A stretch of DNA of 64,000 nucleotides from Bin5 sp034428435 (GTDB lineage: Bacteria > Chloroflexota > Anaerolineae > Caldilineales > Caldilineaceae): NCBI GenBank assembly GCA_034428435.1, contig DAOUHY010000265.1:19461-83460 (forward strand). Direction: 5' to 3'. The first letter of the stretch is position 1. The number at the start of each line of letters is the position of its first letter. Under the pieces are notes generated by a model, which saw only the letters and a list, made by a program, of their open reading frames with translations, had not been told where the DNA came from and did not search any database. The translations under genes and the position numbers were made by a program. This document shows positions 39,067 to 46,885 of the stretch, piece after piece.

Positions 39067-40275
39067 ATGGATGGCATCAACTCTGGAGATACTGCCTGGA
39101 TCATCGTCGCCACCGCCCTGGTGCTGATGATGACGCCGGCGCTCGGTTTTTTCTACGGCGGAATGGTTCGCCGAAAGAATATCCTCTCCACTCTCAACCT
39201 CAGTTTCATAACGATCGGCCTCATTAGCATTCAGTGGGTCATTATTGGATATACCCTGGCCTTCGGCACCAGTGTCGCCGGGTTGGTTGGCGGACTCGAC
39301 TACATTGGACTGTCAAATGTCGGAGTTGAGGCGCTGGAAGGGCTGTCCATTCCCCACCTGCTGTTTGCGGCGTTCCAGATGACATTTGCCATAATCACAC
39401 CCGCACTGATATCGGGGACGTTCGTGGAACGTATTCGCTTCAAAGTGTACCTGGTTTTCGCGGTCCTGTGGGCAACGCTGGTCTACGATCCGGTCTGCCA
39501 TTGGGCCTGGGGCGGCGGCATCTTTGCGCGTTGGGGTGCGCTTGACTTTGCCGGCGGAACGGTTGTCCACATTACGGCCGGTTTCTCGGCGCTGGCGTTT
39601 GCAATGGCCATTCGTAAGCGCAAAGGGTTCGGGCAGGTGGCGATTGAGCCGCACAATATCGCGTTCACCGTTTTGGGGGCGGGTCTGCTGTGGGTCGGCT
39701 GGTTTGGCTTCAACGGAGGCAGCGCCCTTGCGGCCGACGGGCTAGCGGTACAGGCCCTGGTGAACACGAATACGGCGGCGGCAGCGGCGGCGGTAGTCTG
39801 GATGTTCCTGTCCTGGCGTGACAACAAGCCCAGCGTACTTGGGATCGTGACGGGAGCCGTTGTGGGCCTGGTGGCGATCACGCCCGCGGCCGGTTTCGTT
39901 ACACCTATGGCGGCGCTCCTGATCGGCGCGATTGCGGCGCCCGTAAGTTACTACAGCATCGACCTCCGCGAAAAGCGAGGCCTGGACGAGAGTCTGGACG
40001 TATGGGCTTGTCACGGGATGGCGGGTACCTGGGGTGCGCTGGCAACCGGTCTGTTCGCGACGGCGGCCGTCGGCGGAACTGACGGCCTCTTCTACGGCAA
40101 CCCCACGCAATTCGGCATTCAGTTGATGACAGTAATTGTGACTATCATCTACTCGTACACTATTACGTTCATTCTGACCAAGATCCTGGATGCGGTTTGG
40201 GGCCTGGCAGTTACCGAGCAGGAAGAGGAGATTGGACTGGACATCAGCGAGCATGGCGAACGCGCCTATGCGTGA
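39067..40275 (+). CDS. amtB: Ammonium transporter
   Basis: Amt/MEP/Rh channel for ammonium, 402 residues with eleven expected helices. The twin pore histidines are in TVVHITAGFSALAFA and ACHGMAGTWGALATG; DPVCHWAWGGG and GFFYGGMVRRKN are family signatures. The start is ATG 39067, ten bases after AGGAGG; a TTG reading from 39040 is rejected. The protein ends ...SEHGERAYA at a TGA, after which the same frame continues open for 43 acidic codons. Two P-II proteins follow, the usual regulators of AmtB. Confidence 0.96.
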   Translation: MDGINSGDTAWIIVATALVLMMTPALGFFYGGMVRRKNILSTLNLSFITIGLISIQWVIIGYTLAFGTSVAGLVGGLDYIGLSNVGVEALEGLSIPHLLFAAFQMTFAIITPALISGTFVERIRFKVYLVFAVLWATLVYDPVCHWAWGGGIFARWGALDFAGGTVVHITAGFSALAFAMAIRKRKGFGQVAIEPHNIAFTVLGAGLLWVGWFGFNGGSALAADGLAVQALVNTNTAAAAAAVVWMFLSWRDNKPSVLGIVTGAVVGLVAITPAAGFVTPMAALLIGAIAAPVSYYSIDLREKRGLDESLDVWACHGMAGTWGALATGLFATAAVGGTDGLFYGNPTQFGIQLMTVIVTIIYSYTITFILTKILDAVWGLAVTEQEEEIGLDISEHGERAYA

Positions 40276-40407
40276 CTAGCGAGGCATGGTGGCGAAGGTT
40301 CGTACTTTGAGGAAGTTGAAGATTCTGAAGAAGTTGAAGATATCGAAGGCAGCGAGAACGGCGAGAAAAGTGAGGTCAGCGAAAGTAGTGAACGGGAGGA
40401 CGCCTAA
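40276..40407 (+). other. Acidic in-frame continuation after the amtB stop
   Basis: After the amtB TGA the same frame runs open for 43 codons to TAA 40405-40407 and encodes a Glu/Asp/Ser-rich peptide with two EEVED units. It may be a former C-terminal tail cut off by a stop mutation, a readthrough extension, or chance. A different frame here encodes a strongly basic 50-codon peptide from ATG 40286, which shows how biased the composition is. Confidence 0.4.
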
Positions 40408-40423
40408 CCTCCTTCTTGCTAAG

Positions 40424-40449
40424 GGGTCGTGCGACTAGCCGCACGACCC
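40424..40449 (+). other. Strong hairpin between amtB and the first P-II gene
   Basis: GGGTCGTGCG (40424-40433) and CGCACGACCC (40440-40449) form a perfect 10-bp stem with a 6-base loop. The following sequence is A-rich rather than T-rich, so it is more likely an attenuating or mRNA-protecting structure than a full terminator. Confidence 0.55.
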
Positions 40450-40496
40450 AACTCAAAATGCGGAAGGCTCCTCTTCCGATGGAGAGGAGATGAGCA

Positions 40497-40940
40497 ATGC
40501 TCAAGAAGGTTGAGGCCTATATTCGGCTCGAAAAGCTGACTGAGGTCAGGTCAGCACTGGTGGAGATCGGCGTTCCTGCAATCGATACGGTTGAAGTGCA
40601 GGGCCATGGTAGACAGACCGGCATCAAGTTGGCCGGACGACACAGCAGCTACACCGTCGACACTTTACCGCGTCTCCGACTAACGGTAGTCGTAAGTGAG
40701 GACGACGTTGCCCGTATCGTAGAGACGATCAGAGAGACTGCGGCTACGGGGATGCAGGGCGACGGCGCCATTTATATCTGTCCTGTGGAAAACATCGTCC
40801 GGGTCAGCACTGGGGAGCAAGGCGCCGACGTTCTGGTCTATGAAGGAGATATCGACATCCAAGGAATGCTCTCGCCGCCCCCTGATCTAAGCGATTTCTT
40901 TGCCTTCTATCTGGAGAGGAAGTACAGAATAGAGGAGTGA
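40497..40940 (+). CDS. Divergent P-II family nitrogen regulator, first copy
   Basis: 147-residue P-II-like trimeric signalling protein next to amtB. The fold motifs align from end to end: T-loop GHGRQTGIKL with a Tyr at 52 matching uridylylated Tyr51, and B-loop TGMQGDGAIY. Two conserved phosphate contacts differ from canonical P-II: Lys90 is Ala91 and Arg103 is Ser104, while Arg101 is kept. A 25-residue C-terminal extension (GMLSPPPDLSDFF...) is absent from the second copy. ATG 40497. It probably senses the nitrogen or energy state and gates AmtB, with altered nucleotide handling. Confidence 0.85.
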   Translation: MLKKVEAYIRLEKLTEVRSALVEIGVPAIDTVEVQGHGRQTGIKLAGRHSSYTVDTLPRLRLTVVVSEDDVARIVETIRETAATGMQGDGAIYICPVENIVRVSTGEQGADVLVYEGDIDIQGMLSPPPDLSDFFAFYLERKYRIEE

Positions 40941-41001
40941 AAGGGGCTCTCTACCTTCCCCCAGGTCAGCGGAGCTTCTTCTGACACACAGGAGCAAAGC
41001 T

Positions 41002-41394
41002 GTGTTCAAAAAGATCGAAGCGTACATCCGAAATGAGAAGCTGGACAGCGTCAGGCTGGCTCTGATTGAGATTGGTGTCCCCGCTATCGATACTGTCGAA
41101 GTCCAGGGGCACGGCCGTCAGAGCGGAATCAAACTTACGGGACGGCACAGCACCTACGTCGTCGACACTTTGCCGCGTATTCAGATGAATCTCGTTGTAG
41201 GTGAGGACGAGGTTGACCGGGTGGTGGAGACCATACAGAGGACGGCGGCAACCGGCACCCAGGGTGACGGCGCCATTTTCATATGTCCGGTGGAAACCAT
41301 CCTCCGTATCAGCACGGGAGAGGAAGGCGACGACGCGCTCGTCTATGAGGGCGAAATTGATATCTCCGAACATCGGGTCGATCGAGATGGGTAG
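41002..41394 (+). CDS. Divergent P-II family nitrogen regulator, second copy
   Basis: 130-residue paralogue of the preceding protein. T-loop GHGRQSGIKL, Tyr at the Tyr51 site (HSTYVVD) and B-loop TGTQGDGAIF, with the same Lys90-to-Ala and Arg103-to-Ser changes. GTG start at 41002 with AGGAG at 40990-40994. It lies 61 bp after the first copy and is closed by a terminator. The shared substitutions show that the duplication came after the change or that both are under the same selection. Confidence 0.85.
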   Translation: MFKKIEAYIRNEKLDSVRLALIEIGVPAIDTVEVQGHGRQSGIKLTGRHSTYVVDTLPRIQMNLVVGEDEVDRVVETIQRTAATGTQGDGAIFICPVETILRISTGEEGDDALVYEGEIDISEHRVDRDG

Positions 41395-41488
41395 ACTTTT
41401 CTCTCGCTAGCGGATCTTGCAGATCCAGTCGTCGAGAGGACCCCTGTTTACCCTACTGCAAGCAGTTACTCCCAAGAGCACACCTGAT

Positions 41489-41515
41489 GGCGGGCGGCGA
41501 GTGCCGTCCGCCTTT
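41489..41515 (+). terminator. Rho-independent terminator after the second P-II gene
   Basis: GGCGGGCGGC (41489-41498), loop GAGT, GCCGTCCGCC (41503-41512), then TTTAT. Ten paired positions with one G-T. It reaches the stop codon of the convergent ABC permease. Confidence 0.8.
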
Positions 41516-42371
41516 ATCGTTCATTGAGCGGGTTGCGCCTCTCCCAGTAACGCACAAACAGAGACAGTCCTATGGTCATCACGAGATAAAGAAATGCGAC
41601 GACGTTGTACGTTTCGAAAAAACGGAACGTGCTGGTGGCATAGAGCCTGCCCAACTGGGTGATGTCCTGTACGCCTAGAACTGACACAAGCGCCGAGTCT
41701 TTGAGCATGGCGATAAAGTCGTTGCCAAGCGGCGGCATCACGCGCCGAACGGCCTGGGGCAGGATCACATAGCGCATGGCCTGGCCCCTACTCATGCCAA
41801 GGCTGAGCGCCGCCTCCATCTGTCCCCTTTCCACGCTCTCGATTCCTGCCCGAAAGATCTCAGCGATGAAGGCGCTGTAGCCGATTACGAGCGCAAGGAT
41901 TGCGCGGCTGGTAAAGGAGAGCTGGCGAATGCTGAACTCGGCTAGCGGCGTTCCGAAGAGGCCCAGACCGAGCCCCTGCAAGGCGGTTCCCGCCCAATTG
42001 AACAGATCCACAAGGCCCGGGGCCCCCACAAAGGCGATGTAGAAGAGAATCACCAGCATGGGCACGCCGCGGATAATCTCTACGTAGAAGGAAGCAGCTT
42101 CATAGATCGGGCGATTGCGGGAGACGCGGGCCAAGCCAAAGGCCAGACCGACCATAAGGGCCAGACCAAAAGAAATCAGGCAGACGTACAGGGTCACGCC
42201 CACACCTTTGGACACGGCGTTAAAGATCAGATTGTAGTCTGCGTCGGCCAAGAGGCTCCAGAGGAGCAGCACTCCCAGGAGCAGCGCTAGCAGGAGCCAG
42301 TAGGGAAGGCGCGCGAAATAGTCGGCCGGAGAGCGCCGGGGACGGCCTTGAGGAGAGTCAGCTGCTGCCAC
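41514..42371 (-). CDS. Polar amino acid ABC transporter permease
   Basis: 285-residue inner-membrane permease of the HisM/GlnP type. Residues 1-60 hold a long charged N-terminus and the first helix. The typical start of the permease domain is GVGVTLYVCLISFGLALMVG, and the ATPase-contact loop is near EAALSLGMSRGQAMRYVILP (EAA motif). It pairs with the binding protein encoded upstream. No ATP-binding subunit is adjacent; it must be supplied from elsewhere. ATG 42371. Confidence 0.93.
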   Translation of the reverse strand: MAAADSPQGRPRRSPADYFARLPYWLLLALLLGVLLLWSLLADADYNLIFNAVSKGVGVTLYVCLISFGLALMVGLAFGLARVSRNRPIYEAASFYVEIIRGVPMLVILFYIAFVGAPGLVDLFNWAGTALQGLGLGLFGTPLAEFSIRQLSFTSRAILALVIGYSAFIAEIFRAGIESVERGQMEAALSLGMSRGQAMRYVILPQAVRRVMPPLGNDFIAMLKDSALVSVLGVQDITQLGRLYATSTFRFFETYNVVAFLYLVMTIGLSLFVRYWERRNPLNER

Positions 42372-42449
42372 GTGTACAGAGAGGTGTAAGAGTTCGAGCG
42401 CAGAGAGCAGGGTACATCGTCAACAGGTCTCCCTGCGCTCGAAACTGCA

Positions 42450-43913
42450 TCAGTTCGGATCGTACAGGAAGAACCACTTTACATTCAGGTACTCGTTATA
42501 GCCGTCGGCCTTCATGGTCTGAATGGCTGCGTTGAAGGGTGCGGTCCACGTGCTGCCGGGCGTGAAGATCAGGCCGAACTCTTCGGTCGCCAGTGCCTCG
42601 CCCACGATCTTGAGCGCTTCCGGGTTGGCGCCGATATAGCCGCGGCCGGATGCAGCATCGACCAACACCATATCTACATCTCCGGCGATCAGGGCCTGGA
42701 CAGATGCTCCAAAGCTATCGAGCAGTTGAATGCGGGGGTTGGCCTCGTCGCCGTCCAGAATGTCGTACACGGCAGTGTAGAAGCCGGTCGTGCCGGCCTG
42801 CGCCCCGATCAGCAGTGACCCGTCCTCAGCGAATGCTTGCGGCGTATCGAAGCGGTCCTCATCGGCGCGCACCAGCATAAACTGCTGGCTGGTCATATAG
42901 GCGTCGGAGAAGTCGACAACTTCAGCGCGTTCAGCCGTGATCGTGATGCCGTCCATGCCGACGTCGAACTGTCCTTCGGCAACGGCCTGGATCATCGCTT
43001 CCCATGAGGTGACCTGCCAGTCGACAACACAGTTGAGGCGGCGGCAGATCTCGTTGACCGCATCATATTCCCAGCCGACGGCTTCGCCGCTGCCCGGGTC
43101 GATGAAGTTGAGCGGAATGAAGTCGTTGCCCGTAACGGCAACGATTTCCGCGCCGCCCATGTCGGGCAGGCTGTCGTAGATGTCGGCGGCATTGGGATCG
43201 GTGAGGAAGAACCAGCGAGTATTCAGGTAGTCCAGGTAGCCGTCGTCCTTCATGGTGGCTAAGGCGGCGTTAAAGGGCGCGGTCCAGGTGCTGCCGGGCG
43301 TGAAGATAAAGCCGAACTCCTCGGTCGCCAGTGCTCCGCCCACGATCTTGAGCTTTTCCGGGTTGGCGCCGATATAGCCGCGGCCGGACGCAGCGTCAAC
43401 CAGCACCATGTCGACGTCGCCGGCGATCAACGCCTGCACAGATGCGCCAAAGTTGTCCAACAGCTGGATGCGGGGGTTCGCTTCGTCGCCATCCAGAATG
43501 TCGTATACGGCGGTGTAGAAGCCGGTCGTACCGGCTTGGGCACCGATCAGCAGCGACGCATCTGCGGCGAACGCGTCCGCCGTGTCGAATCGCTCTTCGT
43601 CGGCGCGGACAAGCATGAACTGCTGGCTGGTCATGTATGCGTCGGAGAAGTCCACCACCTCGGCGCGTTCAGCCGTTATCGTGATGCCGTCCATGCCGAC
43701 GTCAAACTGGCCTTCGGCCACCGCTTGTATCATCGCCTCCCAAGAGGTGACCTGCCAGTCGACAACGCAGTTGAGGCGGCGGCAGATCTCGTTGACGGCG
43801 TCATATTCCCAGCCGACGGCTTCGCCGCTGGCCGGGTCGATGAAGTTAAGCGGAATGTAGTCGTTGCCCGTAACAGCAACGATCTCCGCGCCGTCCATAT
43901 CAGGGAGGCTGTC
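42450..43913 (-). repeat. 738-bp tandem duplication inside the binding-protein gene
   Basis: Unit 1 is 43176-43913 (first domain) and unit 2 is 42450-43175 (second domain, shorter by the missing linker). The spacing is exactly 738 bp, for example between the two occurrences of CGGGTTGGCG at 42621 and 43359. The DNA is still highly similar, so the event is recent or conversion keeps the units alike. Confidence 0.92.
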
Positions 43914-44090
43914 GTAGACAACGTTTTTCATGCCGGCGGGGGCGGGGGAACCGGCGGCAGAGTCCTGCGACTGGGACCCGGCCTCACTTTCCATCGCTGC
44001 GGGCGCGCCAGGGACACAGGCGCCCAAGGCAAGCGCCAGCAGCAGGAAGATAGGCAAGGGGCGTAATATCACCGCGAATATCTTATTCAT
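42450..44090 (-). CDS. Substrate-binding lipoprotein with two tandem SBP_bac_3 domains
   Basis: 546 residues. An N-terminal signal with lipobox LALGAC (lipidated C25) is followed by a short Ser/Pro linker and then two nearly identical family-3 solute-binding domains, residues 60-305 and 306-546. They differ at about 20 of some 246 positions, mostly near the domain ends. Signatures in each: MDGITITAERAEVVDFSDAY and AQAGTTGF. Both should bind a polar amino acid or similar ligand. The domains sit on one lipid anchor and serve the permease downstream (78 bp gap). A single-domain protein is the norm. Confidence 0.93.
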   Translation of the reverse strand: MNKIFAVILRPLPIFLLLALALGACVPGAPAAMESEAGSQSQDSAAGSPAPAGMKNVVYDSLPDMDGAEIVAVTGNDYIPLNFIDPASGEAVGWEYDAVNEICRRLNCVVDWQVTSWEAMIQAVAEGQFDVGMDGITITAERAEVVDFSDAYMTSQQFMLVRADEERFDTADAFAADASLLIGAQAGTTGFYTAVYDILDGDEANPRIQLLDNFGASVQALIAGDVDMVLVDAASGRGYIGANPEKLKIVGGALATEEFGFIFTPGSTWTAPFNAALATMKDDGYLDYLNTRWFFLTDPNAADIYDSLPDMGGAEIVAVTGNDFIPLNFIDPGSGEAVGWEYDAVNEICRRLNCVVDWQVTSWEAMIQAVAEGQFDVGMDGITITAERAEVVDFSDAYMTSQQFMLVRADEDRFDTPQAFAEDGSLLIGAQAGTTGFYTAVYDILDGDEANPRIQLLDSFGASVQALIAGDVDMVLVDAASGRGYIGANPEALKIVGEALATEEFGLIFTPGSTWTAPFNAAIQTMKADGYNEYLNVKWFFLYDPN

Positions 44091-44165
44091 CGTTGCTCCG
44101 TTCCAGGTTATTCACCTATTGGATTGATATGCATATTGCCGTCTTCCGAGTTTCAATGTCGTGTT

Positions 44166-45047
44166 TCAGACCGGCATCTGCCGCTTGGTGTGGGCGCGGC
44201 CGATTCGGGCCGTCTCCGGGTTATGGCCGCCGATCACGCGCACGCCGGCATCGATCCTTTGGAGGACATTCTCTGGGTTTGCGGGCTGGAGGAAGGCGAC
44301 GCCGTTGGCCGCGCACGCCGCCTGCACGCGATCGCTTGCCTCCTGCATTTCCGGTGGGAAAGTCGGAGGGCGCCGGCGATAGCCCAGGGAGATGCTCAGA
44401 TCGCCCGGCCCCATTTCCGCGAATCCGATTCCGGGGACAGCGAGGATTTCTTCGATGCGAGGCAAGGCGGCGGCCGACTCGATTTTGAGACCCAGCAACA
44501 GTTCGCCCTCCGGGTTGAGGGGCCAAGGGTCAGCTTTGTCGAGATAGTCTGCATAGTCGAGCCCCCAGGTTGCGGATGCGGTCGGCTCGGAGCCTACGCC
44601 GCGGCGCCCGGGCTGCAGCCCGTCGCCCACGCCAATACGATTGATAGGATAGCGGCAGCCTTCGACGAAGGCGGCGACCGCTTCAGGTGTCTCGGCCTGA
44701 CAGAGCAGAATGCCATGAACGCCGCGGGCCAGAATCTGGCGGAACTGCCAGGCGTTGTAGCGCACGATGTCGGCCGAGGTGCCTTCAACCGGCGCCTCGA
44801 CGATCACTGTGGGTGTACGGTGCCCGCTGGCGGTAGGCCCTCCTTCAACCATCCCTTGCATGTAGCTTTCCAGGCCCCCCAAATTGAAGGCGCCGTGCTC
44901 CATGCCAACGTTGATGTAGTCGGACCAGATGGCGGCATCGGTGCGGCCTTGTTCGCGGGTAAGAACGTGGCCGGTGTGCCCGCCACTGTAGTAGATAGGC
45001 TGGCCCTGGTCCAGCAGTTCGATTGCCCGATTGACTCGGTTGGCCAT
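44166..45047 (-). CDS. HpcH/HpaI family aldolase-like protein
   Basis: 293-residue TIM-barrel lyase of the HpcH/HpaI (PF03328) type, which cleaves or forms 2-oxo acid C-C bonds with a divalent metal. Family features: LLGLKIESAAALPRIEEI, with Glu as metal ligand, and FAEMGPGDLSISLG, with the metal Asp. The active-site Arg/His of the N-terminal half are less clear (HGILLCQAET). ATG 45047 with AGGGG upstream. Substrate unknown. Its neighbours are the binding protein and a cysteine-dioxygenase-like cupin on the same strand. Confidence 0.85.
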   Translation of the reverse strand: MANRVNRAIELLDQGQPIYYSGGHTGHVLTREQGRTDAAIWSDYINVGMEHGAFNLGGLESYMQGMVEGGPTASGHRTPTVIVEAPVEGTSADIVRYNAWQFRQILARGVHGILLCQAETPEAVAAFVEGCRYPINRIGVGDGLQPGRRGVGSEPTASATWGLDYADYLDKADPWPLNPEGELLLGLKIESAAALPRIEEILAVPGIGFAEMGPGDLSISLGYRRRPPTFPPEMQEASDRVQAACAANGVAFLQPANPENVLQRIDAGVRVIGGHNPETARIGRAHTKRQMPV

Positions 45048-45208
45048 TTGTTATCCCCTGTGCGAGTTGGCGTGTGAAGGCTTCTTAAAGTACGTAACCT
45101 GCGTCTGACACCGTTGCGCTTCGCGCGCGGCGCGAGTGAAAGAGACGCGCTCTACTTATTTTGTTTGGGAAGTGCGACAAAAGGGTGGCTTTTCAGAGCG
45201 ACTTGCTG

Positions 45209-45859
45209 TCAGCCGGTTCCGTTGTCACGGCACTCCACATTGAGCCATCCTGAGCGGAAAGGTTGGGCGGAGTCCGTTTCCGGGTCAAAGCGATGGCGCC
45301 AGATGCAGCCGTTGTCGTTGCCCAAGAGATGGAGTGACACAGACGTGTCCGGGCTGGTTGTGCGCACGCGATGGATGTCGTTTTCCGGCAACAGTTCGTA
45401 GAAGTCGCCTGGGCGCAGCATTTGGCGCACCGAAAGGGTCAATTTCGCGTGGGATTCAGTGCGGCCGTCGTCCTGACGGGTAAAGACCTCTTCTTCCTGC
45501 TCGCCCTTATAGAGACCCACAAGCCCCCAGGCCAGATGGTCATGCACGGGAGTCTGGGCGCCCGGTGGTACAACCAGGGCTGAAAAGGCCAAGCCGCCTT
45601 CGCCGGCCCGATAGAGCAGCCACATGCCGATGCCGCCTCCCATGCCGCTCTCAGCGGATGGCTGCTGGAACTTTTGCGGCAGCCATGTTTGGTCGGCCAA
45701 CAGTTCCACGAATTCGGGACGGACGGCAGCGACGATCTTGCGCGGGTCCGATTCGCGGGCACGCGTTGTGTTTACCGCACTGATAAATTGCCGCATGTGT
45801 GTATTGTCAAGCAGCCATTCGTCGGCGTGGGGAGCAGATGGCGGTGTCAAAGTCTGCAC
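45209..45859 (-). CDS. Cysteine-dioxygenase-like cupin protein
   Basis: 216 residues counted from GTG 45859, which has GAGGAG eight bases upstream; the frame is open further but lacks a site. Cupin motif 1, PVHDHLAWGLVGLYKGEQEE, places His106 and His108, and DIHRV places His163, the three iron ligands of thiol dioxygenases. The acidic residues after the motif are as in 3-mercaptopropionate dioxygenase-type proteins. It probably oxidises a thiol; the exact substrate is not readable. It lies 161 bp upstream of the aldolase gene on the same strand. Confidence 0.78.
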   Translation of the reverse strand: MQTLTPPSAPHADEWLLDNTHMRQFISAVNTTRARESDPRKIVAAVRPEFVELLADQTWLPQKFQQPSAESGMGGGIGMWLLYRAGEGGLAFSALVVPPGAQTPVHDHLAWGLVGLYKGEQEEEVFTRQDDGRTESHAKLTLSVRQMLRPGDFYELLPENDIHRVRTTSPDTSVSLHLLGNDNGCIWRHRFDPETDSAQPFRSGWLNVECRDNGTG

Positions 45860-45949
45860 GTGGATTTCTCCTCGAACTGCATCTGATGGAAATGGAGAAA
45901 CATTGAAAGAGTCAATAGCAATGCGAGTTAACAAACTGACCTTAGTTGA

Positions 45950-46327
45950 TCATTTTGTTGTTTCGCTTGAATCGCCTTCGAGAGGTTGAAGTGACTGAGG
46001 TACAGGAGACAGGAGTTGTGATGAACAGGGTTCTTTTCTGCTGTAAACGAAAACTCCGGCCAAAAGGGCGAGGCCTCCCGCCCCTATTATGCTGCCGGCT
46101 ATTGGTGAACCGAGAAAGGAGGCAATAAGTCCCCCGATAAGCCCGACAAGCGCAAGGACAAAACCGAAGAGTTGCCCCCGCTTCAGTATTTCCTGATTGC
46201 TCAGTATGAATTCTTTGTTGATGGTTAGTACGGCTTTTTCGACCTCATGATCATGTGACTGTTGTCGCTCGAATAATTCAACAAAACGCCGGGGAAACTC
46301 CGGGTCAAGCTCTGCATATTCTTTCAT
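45950..46327 (-). CDS. DUF2335 family membrane protein
   Basis: 125 residues. The N-terminal soluble part starts ELDPEFPRRFVELFERQQSH, then two hydrophobic segments (about 53-70 and 74-95) and a Ser/Pro-rich tail. The PEF...QQ.H.HE pattern is characteristic of DUF2335. Function unknown. ATG 46327. A small unrecognised gene lies upstream on the same strand. Confidence 0.75.
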   Translation of the reverse strand: MKEYAELDPEFPRRFVELFERQQSHDHEVEKAVLTINKEFILSNQEILKRGQLFGFVLALVGLIGGLIASFLGSPIAGSIIGAGGLALLAGVFVYSRKEPCSSQLLSPVPQSLQPLEGDSSETTK

Positions 46328-46492
46328 AAGGGCCGGCGGAGGAATCGGCCCGGAGAATAGAGAAGCAGAGACTGAACTCCGAAGTTCCGAACTTTTTTCA
46401 TTATCTTAGGTGTCTGCTATAGAGACTGCGTCGTCATCCGGAGTAGTGGCAGGGGGATTGTCCATTAAGCCAACTTTTTGCGATAAAGGAAC

Positions 46493-46723
46493 TTACTCCT
46501 TGGCCGAAACAAATGCTCTTGACCAGGTTTGAGCGACTCTATTGCCGGTTTCAGCAATAGAGCCGACCTTGCTTCGCCCTACTGTGGGCGTTGCACCAGG
46601 CATTAGGACGGCAACTGAGCCAACCCCAAGGACAAAAGAATGAAGCCTTGTCCTTCTTGAGTTATCAAGTTCATCAAAGTGGTGGGCACCTAGTGAACCA
46701 GCCTTGTTTCTCAACTGTGGCAT
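46493..46723 (-). CDS. Small hypothetical protein upstream of DUF2335
   Basis: 76 residues (starts MPQLRNKAGSLGAHH). It is supported mainly by a good Shine-Dalgarno (GGAGAGGAG) directly before ATG 46723 and by its place before the DUF2335 gene. It has one weak hydrophobic stretch (FVLGVGSVAVLMPG). I recognise no family. Confidence 0.4.
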   Translation of the reverse strand: MPQLRNKAGSLGAHHFDELDNSRRTRLHSFVLGVGSVAVLMPGATPTVGRSKVGSIAETGNRVAQTWSRAFVSAKE

Positions 46724-46885
46724 ATCTCCTCTCCGTCCGGACGAAACTGGCACACAATAGCTTTGTCACCCTCAGTTCGATTCCGTCTCACCGTAGCGGT
46801 ACTATAGCATCAGGTCTGTAAGGATCCTATCAGTTGCACTGCTGCTGGGGCGCTTTTCCAGCCGCTGCCTCAATTGCCGCCATGC

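Noticed and set aside
40286..40438. Basic 50-codon frame after amtB as a small gene
   Set aside because: No ribosome site; it is the shifted reading of the acidic GAAGTTGAAGAT-type repeats, and only one of the two frames can be meaningful.
40424..40449. Full terminator between amtB and the P-II genes
   Set aside because: The stem is strong, but the following bases are AACTCAAAATG, without a T-run, so amtB and the P-II genes may still be one transcript.
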